A stretch of DNA of 6,564 nt, taken from NCBI GenBank assembly GCA_002782365.1, contig PFHP01000069.1, positions 1 to 6,564 on the forward strand. Direction: 5' to 3'. Numbering within the stretch: position 1 is the stretch's first letter; each line of letters begins with the position of its first letter. The notes below the pieces were generated by a model. That model did no database searches. It was not told the DNA's origin and saw only the letters and a program-made list of their open reading frames with translations. The position numbers and the translations under genes were made by a program. This document shows positions 1-4,091 of this stretch, piece after piece. Source of the stretch: Candidatus Kuenenbacteria bacterium CG_4_8_14_3_um_filter_39_15. Lineage in GTDB: Bacteria > Patescibacteriota > Patescibacteriia > UBA2196 > GWA2-42-15.

Positions 1-395
1 TGATTAATCCGATAAATCAAATACATGTCAACTAGAAGCGACAGCCACCAAACTGCTGTATATTCATTTTTAATATTGATCATATCAGCTAGTCCGATGC
101 CGGCGCTCTTTAAATCATACAAAGCCTTGATTAATAACAAAAAACCAATCAGGCCAAAAATAAACAGCAGGGCATTTAAAAGTACTCTGATTCTTCTCTC
201 TCGCCTTTTTTCTAATATCTTAAAGTAAGACAATTTCCTGCCCCAGTAATAAAGCTCTTTTTCTTTTAAACCAACTGCCTCCAAAACCAAAACTACGCCC
301 AGACCAGCACACTGTTTGCAGTCCGCGCCATTTATATTTCCTAGCCCAGCGCATTCTGGGCAAACATAAATTGGATTAGCCTCTTTTTTAATCAT
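1..395 (-). CDS. Partial membrane protein with N-terminal DnaJ-like zinc ribbon (runs off left edge)
   Basis: An open frame starts at ATG 395-393 and reads 131 codons without a stop to the window edge, so the C-terminus is missing. Residues 12-15 (CPEC) and 26-29 (CKQC) form two CxxC knuckles, each followed by a Gly-rich AGLG turn, resembling a DnaJ-type zinc ribbon. A basic stretch (about 63-70, EKRRERRIR) precedes a hydrophobic segment at about 71-90, and a second hydrophobic segment lies at about 114-129. A cytosolic metal-binding head followed by membrane anchoring is therefore likely. The gene begins 39 bp after the 119-residue membrane protein on the same strand and has no Shine-Dalgarno sequence, so the two are probably co-transcribed. 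From memory, some Patescibacteria carry ClpC-like AAA+ ATPases with a zinc-ribbon plus membrane N-terminus. That identity is only a guess here because no ATPase motif lies inside the window. Confidence 0.72.
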   Translation of the reverse strand, partial: MIKKEANPIYVCPECAGLGNINGADCKQCAGLGVVLVLEAVGLKEKELYYWGRKLSYFKILEKRRERRIRVLLNALLFIFGLIGFLLLIKALYDLKSAGIGLADMINIKNEYTAVWWLSLLVDMYLIYRIN

Positions 396-399
396 TCAA

Positions 400-442
400 A
401 ATTTAAAATTATTTTAAAATTTAAAATTTATAATTTAAAATT
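400..442. repeat. Three copies of AATTTAAAATT
   Basis: The 11-mer AATTTAAAATT occurs exactly at 400-410, 418-428 and 432-442, in the spacer between the 119-residue membrane gene and the zinc-ribbon gene. The third copy includes the TAA stop of the upstream gene (complement of 435-437). The unit is nearly self-complementary. Low-complexity AT drift is the simplest explanation; no function is assigned. Confidence 0.5.
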
Positions 443-794
443 GTATATATATCATATACACCGCAGCCACTGGCAAAAAAATCCACGCCAAGACAGCCAA
501 AAACACTAGCGCTGTCCACGCCAAAAACCAGATTAGTTTCCAGGCGAGGATTATTATTCTCGTGACTAAACTTATACCTCTGCCTAAAATTGAGCGATCA
601 GCATACATCGGTACAAAAAAATTACGGAGCCACAACCCCAACGCTAATGCTTCCTCCATGCCCTTTACCTGCCCGCCAAACCATTGCAATCTATCCTTTA
701 ACCCCAGTGTATACCACCAAATCGGCCAATAAATAAAATCGCCGATAATGTCAATTACTATAAACCGAGCATTTGAAACTATGATATTATCCAT
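435..794 (-). CDS. Small conserved-type membrane protein, function unknown
   Basis: The product is 119 residues, very rich in Trp, Ile and Leu. An aromatic N-terminal region (DFIYWPIWWYTLGL, about 19-32) is followed by an amphipathic stretch. A WLRNFFVPMYADRSILGRGIS segment (about 55-75) resembles, as I remember it, a motif in an unnamed family of small Patescibacterial membrane proteins. A long hydrophobic C-terminus (about 79-117) is enough for one or two membrane spans. I chose the ATG at 794-792 over the longer frame starting at 845. A good promoter (TGC-TATAAT) ends six bases before this ATG, and the 17 extra residues would be encoded across the promoter itself. The mRNA is therefore predicted to be leaderless. 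The gene probably forms a two-gene unit with the downstream zinc-ribbon gene. No enzymatic motif is visible and no function is assigned. Confidence 0.75.
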   Translation of the reverse strand: MDNIIVSNARFIVIDIIGDFIYWPIWWYTLGLKDRLQWFGGQVKGMEEALALGLWLRNFFVPMYADRSILGRGISLVTRIIILAWKLIWFLAWTALVFLAVLAWIFLPVAAVYMIYIQF

Positions 795-800
795 AGTTAT

Positions 801-829
801 ATTATAGCAAATTTTAATTATAAACCCAA
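801..829 (-). promoter_or_regulatory. Extended -10 promoter of the 119-residue membrane protein gene
   Basis: On the minus strand TTGGGT (829-824) is separated by 17 bp from TATAAT (806-801), which is preceded by TGC (809-807), giving an extended -10 box. The hexamer matches the consensus exactly. Transcription would start at or within a base or two of the ATG at 794, so a leaderless transcript is expected. Confidence 0.6.
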
Positions 830-879
830 AAACAGGGCTCGTCACCTTGTTTAAAAAAATACGTTGTTTAATTTTAAAA

Positions 880-1470
880 TTAAAGTGTGAAGACTATCAT
901 TTGTTTTACTTCAATTTTTTCCCCTAATTTCATTGTGGCTTCATTAATTAAATCTTCAATCGCCTTTTTGTCATCTTTAATATACGGCTGGTTTAAAAGA
1001 CAGACACTGGCATAAAATTTATCCAACTTGCCCTGGGCAATTTTATCCCAGATAGCTTGCGGTTTGCCTTCTGCCTTTAACTGCTTTTTGTAAATCTCCA
1101 TTTCTTTTTCTTTGACGTCTGCCGGCACATCACTCGGCGAGACATATTCCGGCCGCATCGCCGCTACCTGCATGGCAATTTCATGCGCTAAATTTTTAAA
1201 CTGCTCATTTTTCGCCACAAAATCAGTTTCGCATGCCAAGACTATCATTGCACCAACCTTGCCGCTGGCATGAATATACGCTGCCACCAAGCCATCTTTG
1301 GCTTCCCTTTCATTCTGCTTTTTGGCCGCGATCTTCTGCCCCTTTTTACGTAAAATATCCACTGCCTTACTTTCATCCCCGCCTGCCTGGTCTAAAGCGC
1401 TTTTGACAGCCATCATTCCCGCGCCTGTCTGATTTCTTAATTTTTGAATTAATTCTACATTATTTGTCAT
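880..1470 (-). CDS. tsf: Elongation factor Ts
   Basis: EF-Ts is the guanine nucleotide exchange factor that releases GDP from EF-Tu in the cytosol. The 196-residue product starts with the UBA-like N-terminal domain (about 5-45, with the family's LRNQTGAGMM motif at 11-20). The diagnostic TDFVAKNE motif follows at 82-89; its Asp83-Phe84 pair corresponds to the residues that disturb the EF-Tu magnesium site in E. coli. The C-terminal core keeps the family-type LLNQPYIKD (158-166) and ends in a short beta strand. The length matches the compact form known from Thermus rather than the 283-residue E. coli protein, so one core subdomain is absent. The ATG at 1470 follows the usual MTNNVELIQKLR start and has no Shine-Dalgarno sequence. 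The gene lies 184 bp after rpsB in the classic rpsB-tsf order, but an inverted-repeat element fills most of that gap. Confidence 0.97.
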   Translation of the reverse strand: MTNNVELIQKLRNQTGAGMMAVKSALDQAGGDESKAVDILRKKGQKIAAKKQNEREAKDGLVAAYIHASGKVGAMIVLACETDFVAKNEQFKNLAHEIAMQVAAMRPEYVSPSDVPADVKEKEMEIYKKQLKAEGKPQAIWDKIAQGKLDKFYASVCLLNQPYIKDDKKAIEDLINEATMKLGEKIEVKQMIVFTL

Positions 1471-1491
1471 ACTATTTTAAGATTAAATATT

Positions 1492-1500
1492 ATTCTACCA
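1492..1500 (-). promoter_or_regulatory. Possible internal extended -10 promoter for tsf
   Basis: The minus strand reads TGG-TAGAAT (1500-1492), an extended -10 box. It would start a transcript near 1485, giving a leader of about 15 nt before the tsf ATG. No convincing -35 box lies at the right distance. The TGG lies in the outer arm of the inverted-repeat element, so the element may supply part of this promoter. Confidence 0.35.
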
Positions 1501-1649
1501 GTTATACTAGTTATTTTTCGCTCGGATTAGCAAATTTTCTTCTGCGGAACTCCCCCGACTTGCGTCGGGGTCAAACAGTCCTCGTACGAAAATTTACTAA
1601 TCCCTCGCTTCAAAATGCTTCTATGTTAAAGTTAATTAGTATAATTGGT
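1497..1649. repeat. Nested inverted-repeat (MITE-like) element between rpsB and tsf
   Basis: The outer arms 1497-1513 and 1633-1649 are inverted copies of ACCARTTATACTARTTA, matching at 15 of 17 positions. The inner arms 1524-1539 and 1588-1603 are inverted copies of GGATTAGYAAATTTTC, matching at 15 of 16. The core holds a perfect 7-bp GC-rich hairpin, CCCCGAC (1553-1559), loop TTGC, GTCGGGG (1564-1570). Read on the minus strand, the loop is GCAA, a GNRA tetraloop. An 8-bp direct repeat ATATTATT lies two bases outside each end (1487-1494 and 1652-1659) and could be a target-site duplication; the right copy overlaps the rpsB stop codon. A 5-bp AGCGA repeat (minus strand) also flanks the inner arms. 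No transposase is encoded. A mobile palindromic element is favoured over a terminator because no T-run follows the hairpin. Confidence 0.65.
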
Positions 1650-1654
1650 TTATA

Positions 1655-2389
1655 TTATTTTTCTTTCTTCCCCTGTTCCTTGTCATCCGTATCTTGTATC
1701 TTGTTCTTACCCGCCTTGACCGCTTCAGCCACCAAAGAGGTAATCATCTCAACTGCCTTAAGCGCATCATCATTGGCCGCGATGGGATAAGTCACGCTCT
1801 CCGGGTTAACATTAGTATCGCACACGCCCACGGTTTTCACGCCTTTTATTTTGGCTTCTCTGACCGCGGTCTTTTCATCGCGCACGGCAAAAATATAGAT
1901 TAAATCAGGCACTTTCTTTAATTTTCTAATGCCTCCGACAGCCACTTTTAATCCTTCAATTTCTTCGTCAAATAAAGCTCTTTCTCTTTTGGTGTATTTC
2001 AGCTCATAGTCCGGATCCTCTTTTTTATTTTCCAGCCCATCTAATTTTTTTACTAATTTATAAATTTCAACAAAATTAGTAATCGCGCCGCCAATCCAAT
2101 GGTCAGTCACATATGGCATTTCCACCTCTTGGGCATATTTTTTAATCACGTCTCTGGCCTGTTTTTTTGTGCCAAGAAATAAAACAACACCGCCTTTTTT
2201 AACGGTTTCTTCAATCACTTTCAAAGCAGTTTCTAAAGTCTTCCGGGTCTTTTCCAAATCAAAGATATGCACATTGTTTTTCACCCCAAAAATGTATTTT
2301 CCCATCTTGGGATTCCATTTAGAAGTCCGGTGGCCAAAGTGCAGCCCGGCCTTCATCATCTCCTTGATTTCTGGTAATTTGATGCTCAT
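1655..2389 (-). CDS. rpsB: 30S ribosomal protein S2
   Basis: S2 is a late-assembling 30S protein that helps anchor S1 and shapes the anti-Shine-Dalgarno region. The 244-residue product opens with the family signature MKAGLHFGHRTSKWNPKM (12-29), followed by YIFG and NNVHIFDLEKT (38-48). It continues with FLGTKKQA (71-78), the conserved GGAITNF (100-106), and PDLIYIFAVRDEKTAVREA (161-179). The C-terminal signature at 190-209 (CDTNVNPESVTYPIAANDDA) departs slightly from the usual DTNxDP...IPGNDDA, with Asn194 for Asp and Ala204-Ala205 for Pro-Gly. The tail (225-244) is Lys/Asp-rich and probably disordered. The ATG at 2389 has a good Shine-Dalgarno sequence, AAGGA (2400-2396), six bases upstream. 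It is the first gene of the minus-strand set and is transcribed from a strong promoter through a leader of about 80 nt containing a foldable segment. Confidence 0.98.
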   Translation of the reverse strand: MSIKLPEIKEMMKAGLHFGHRTSKWNPKMGKYIFGVKNNVHIFDLEKTRKTLETALKVIEETVKKGGVVLFLGTKKQARDVIKKYAQEVEMPYVTDHWIGGAITNFVEIYKLVKKLDGLENKKEDPDYELKYTKRERALFDEEIEGLKVAVGGIRKLKKVPDLIYIFAVRDEKTAVREAKIKGVKTVGVCDTNVNPESVTYPIAANDDALKAVEMITSLVAEAVKAGKNKIQDTDDKEQGKKEK

Positions 2390-2408
2390 ATGGTTTCCTT
2401 TTGCTTCT

Positions 2409-2452
2409 ATCCCTCTTATCCCGCGTCTGCGGAACAGGAAAATTTAAGGGAT
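2409..2452 (-). promoter_or_regulatory. Structured 5' leader of rpsB
   Basis: In the predicted rpsB transcript, AUCCCU (2452-2447) can pair with AGGGAU (2414-2409). Inside it, UUCCGC (2434-2429) can pair with GCGGGA (2424-2419) around an AGAC loop, with one G-U pair. The fold ends nine bases before the Shine-Dalgarno sequence, where an S2 autoregulatory element could sit; such leaders are known for rpsB in other bacteria. I did not recognise a known S2-leader consensus. The segment shares TCTGCGGAAC and GAAAATTT (plus strand) with the element at 1497-1649, so it may instead be a decayed repeat. Confidence 0.4.
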
Positions 2453-2476
2453 ATGTTAATAATAATACTTAGCAAA

Positions 2477-2506
2477 AGTATAACATGACGTCAACTCCCT
2501 TGTCAA
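2477..2506 (-). promoter_or_regulatory. rpsB promoter
   Basis: On the minus strand a consensus -35 TTGACA (2506-2501) and a -10 TATACT (2482-2477) are 18 bp apart, and TGT precedes the -10. Transcription should start near 2470. The spacer contains a second TTGACG and an 8-bp palindrome, TGACGTCA (2486-2493). Its -35 box coincides with that of the divergent rpmE promoter. Confidence 0.75.
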
Positions 2507-2528
2507 ATATATTTAACTATGCTAAAAT
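2500..2528 (+). promoter_or_regulatory. rpmE promoter, divergent from and overlapping the rpsB promoter
   Basis: TTGTCA (2500-2505) and TAAAAT (2523-2528) are 17 bp apart, and TGC (2520-2522) makes an extended -10. Start would be near 2535, leaving an AT-rich leader of about 45 nt without a Shine-Dalgarno sequence. A weaker, nearer alternative is TTGTAA (2544-2549) and TAACAT (2566-2571), 16 bp apart. Confidence 0.65.
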
Positions 2529-2579
2529 AATTTTAATGATAATTTGTAAATATTTGTATTAATTGTAACATTGGCGATT

Positions 2580-2975
2580 ATGAAAAAAGATATCCACCCC
2601 AAATACAATACTGCGGTCAAGGCCAGATGCGCTTGCGGCAATGAATTTATGACTGGCTCCACAAGAGATGACATCTATGTGGAAATTTGCAGTGCCTGTC
2701 ATCCATTCTATACTGGCAAACAAAAACTGGTTGACACTGCCAGACGTGTTGAAAAATTTACTGAACGAACTGCCAAAAAAGCTGGTGCCGCCGCTGCCAG
2801 AAAGGGTAAAAAAGTCAAAACTGCTCAGCGCCAGAAAAAATCAGGCAAAACTGAAGTTGTTGAAAAAAAATCGCTAGCCTCGCCGAAACTAGGCGGACCG
2901 GCCAGTGGGTCTCCGGCGAAAAAAAAGACCGCTCCCAAGGCAATTCAAAAAGCAACTGGGCAATCCGATAGTTAA
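2580..2975 (+). CDS. rpmE: 50S ribosomal protein L31 with long basic C-terminal extension
   Basis: L31 lies on the 50S central protuberance and contributes to the bridge with the 30S head. Residues 1-62 are a textbook zinc-type (C+) L31: MKKDIHPKY, then Cys17 and Cys19 (CACGNEF), then Cys37 and Cys40 (EICSACHPFYTGKQK), then VDTARRVEKF. I chose ATG 2580 rather than the in-frame TTG at 2571 because MKKDIHP is the family's usual start. The usual L31 is about 70 residues, whereas this one has 131. The extra 60-odd residues are Lys/Ala-rich and probably disordered, suited to RNA contact. Within that tail, residues 99-113 (LASPKLGGPASGSPA) are encoded by unusually GC-rich, partly palindromic DNA. 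There is no Shine-Dalgarno sequence. The gene is first on the plus strand, divergent from rpsB. Confidence 0.95.
   Translation: MKKDIHPKYNTAVKARCACGNEFMTGSTRDDIYVEICSACHPFYTGKQKLVDTARRVEKFTERTAKKAGAAAARKGKKVKTAQRQKKSGKTEVVEKKSLASPKLGGPASGSPAKKKTAPKAIQKATGQSDS
2872..2918. repeat. GC-rich, partly palindromic segment inside the rpmE tail
   Basis: This stretch is markedly more GC-rich than the A-rich Lys codons on both sides. It contains several complementary words: CGCCG (2881-2885) with CGGCG (2914-2918), CGCC with GGCG around GAAACTA, and GACC with GGTC. It is in frame and encodes Leu-Ala-Ser-Pro-Lys-Leu-Gly-Gly-Pro. It looks like an inserted palindromic repeat that kept the reading frame open, similar in principle to the Rickettsia palindromic elements. 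This is inferred from composition only. Confidence 0.4.
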
Positions 2976-2989
2976 CTTTATTATTTACC

Positions 2990-3023
2990 AAAACTTTGTT
3001 ATGATTAAATTAACAAAGTTTTT
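2990..3023 (+). terminator. Probable rho-independent terminator after rpmE
   Basis: A perfect 12-bp stem, AAAACTTTGTTA (2990-3001) with TAACAAAGTTTT (3011-3022), encloses a 9-base loop and runs into a T-rich tract (TTTTTGTTTG). It sits 15 bp after the rpmE stop and just before prfA. The stem has only two GC pairs, so termination may be partial. Confidence 0.6.
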
Positions 3024-3026
3024 GTT

Positions 3027-3035
3027 TGCTTAAAT
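3027..3035 (+). promoter_or_regulatory. Extended -10 promoter just before prfA
   Basis: TGC-TTAAAT ends six bases before the prfA ATG at 3042, the same spacing as at the 119-residue membrane gene. A start at or next to the ATG would give a leaderless prfA mRNA. No clear -35 exists: the nearest, TTAACA at 3010-3015, is only 14 bp away and lies in the terminator stem. Confidence 0.45.
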
Positions 3036-3041
3036 TATTCC

Positions 3042-4091
3042 ATGAACTACCAAAATAAGCTGGCAGAGCTCAAAAATGAATATCAACAGCTTGAAGCGGA
3101 TCTGGCTAACCCGGATGTTTTGAGTCATCCCCAAAAAATGGGAATGGCTCATAAAAAATTCAGTGAAGTCAAAGATATTATTGATAAAATTGAATGTTTG
3201 ATTGAAATTGAAAAAAATTTGGCTGAAAACCGACTAATTATGGAAGGTGAGGAATCGGGTGAACTGGCCAGTCTGGCCGAGGAAGAAAGCCAAAACCTGC
3301 AAAATGACAAAAATGCTCTGCAAACTAAAATTGAAGAATACTTCAATCCCCAAAACCCGCTTGATAAAAAAAATGCTATTATGGAAATCCGCGCTGGCAC
3401 GGGCGGCGACGAGTCAGCTCTTTTTGCCGCTGATCTATTCCGGATGTATTCGCACTTCGCTGAAAAGCAGCATTGGAAAATTCAGCTGGTTTCGGCGAGT
3501 AGAATCGGCCTGGGCGGCTTTAAAGAAATTATTTTTGAGGTCATTGGCCGTGATGCCTATGGCATATTAAAATATGAAAGCGGCACCCAGCGCGTCCAGC
3601 GCATCCCGGCAACAGAAAAATCCGGCCGCATCCACACTTCCACCGCCACCATAGCAGTTTTGCCAGAAGCAGAAGACATTGATATCCAAATCAAGCCCGA
3701 AGATTTAAAAATAGATACTTATTGCGCCGGCGGCCATGGCGGCCAGTCAGTCAACACCACCTATTCAGCGGTCAGAATTACTCATCTGCCCACCAATACC
3801 GTTGCCACCTGCCAAGACGAACGTTCTCAACTGCAAAACCGTGAAAAAGCTATGCGCGTTTTAAAATCACGCATTTTAGCCGCGGCCGAAGAAGACCGCC
3901 ACGAAAAATTGTCCGCCGAGCGCAAATCACAAATCGGCACTGGCGACCGAAGCGAAAAAATCCGCACTTATAATTTTCCCCAAGACCGCCTGACTGACCA
4001 TCGCCTTAAAAAAAGCTGGCACAATATAAACTCCATTCTAAACGGCGATATAAATGATATTATCAATGAACTTAAAAACGCAGCTAAGTAA
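3042..4091 (+). CDS. prfA: Peptide chain release factor 1
   Basis: RF1 reads UAA and UAG in the ribosomal A site and triggers peptide release. The 349-residue product is close to the usual length. The N-terminal coiled-coil domain spans about 1-105, followed by the conserved RAGTGGDES (117-125). The codon-reading tripeptide Pro-Ala-Thr (189-191, in RIPATEKSGRIHTS) is the RF1 type, not the SPF of RF2. The catalytic GGQ lies at 233-235 in GGHGGQSVNTT; His232 replaces the Ala found before GGQ in E. coli RF1. Gln235 is the residue PrmC methylates, and prmC lies downstream. The C-terminal part keeps QNREKAMRVLKSR (265-277) and the family-type IRTYNFPQDRLTDHR (307-321). No Shine-Dalgarno sequence precedes the ATG. 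The 3' end overlaps the glycosyltransferase start by 38 bp, suggesting coupled translation. Confidence 0.98.
   Translation: MNYQNKLAELKNEYQQLEADLANPDVLSHPQKMGMAHKKFSEVKDIIDKIECLIEIEKNLAENRLIMEGEESGELASLAEEESQNLQNDKNALQTKIEEYFNPQNPLDKKNAIMEIRAGTGGDESALFAADLFRMYSHFAEKQHWKIQLVSASRIGLGGFKEIIFEVIGRDAYGILKYESGTQRVQRIPATEKSGRIHTSTATIAVLPEAEDIDIQIKPEDLKIDTYCAGGHGGQSVNTTYSAVRITHLPTNTVATCQDERSQLQNREKAMRVLKSRILAAAEEDRHEKLSAERKSQIGTGDRSEKIRTYNFPQDRLTDHRLKKSWHNINSILNGDINDIINELKNAAK

Noticed and set aside
25..228. 67-codon plus-strand open frame
   Set aside because: It lies opposite the edge-truncated zinc-ribbon gene, whose composition, start and motif content are much more convincing.
795..845. Longer N-terminus for the 119-residue membrane protein
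   Set aside because: The 17 extra codons cover the -10 box and most of the promoter, so they would not be transcribed from it.
830..852. Possible tsf terminator (AAACAAGG/CCCTGTTT stem on the minus strand)
   Set aside because: The 8-bp stem has an internal A-C mismatch and only a short T-run, and it abuts the next promoter; too weak to call.
868..883. 16-bp perfect palindrome TTAATTTTAAAATTAA over the tsf stop codon
   Set aside because: It contains only A and T in an AT-rich spacer, so it is likely by chance, and no matching site occurs at other genes here.
1553..1570. GC-rich hairpin as a rho-independent terminator of rpsB
   Set aside because: No T-run follows on either strand, and the hairpin is the centre of a larger nested inverted repeat.
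1464..1790. 108-codon plus-strand open frame across the rpsB-tsf spacer
   Set aside because: It overlaps rpsB antisense and runs through the inverted-repeat element; the translation has no recognisable family features.
2571..2579. TTG start adding three residues to L31
   Set aside because: The family starts at MKKDIHP, which the ATG at 2580 provides, and no ribosome binding site favours the TTG.
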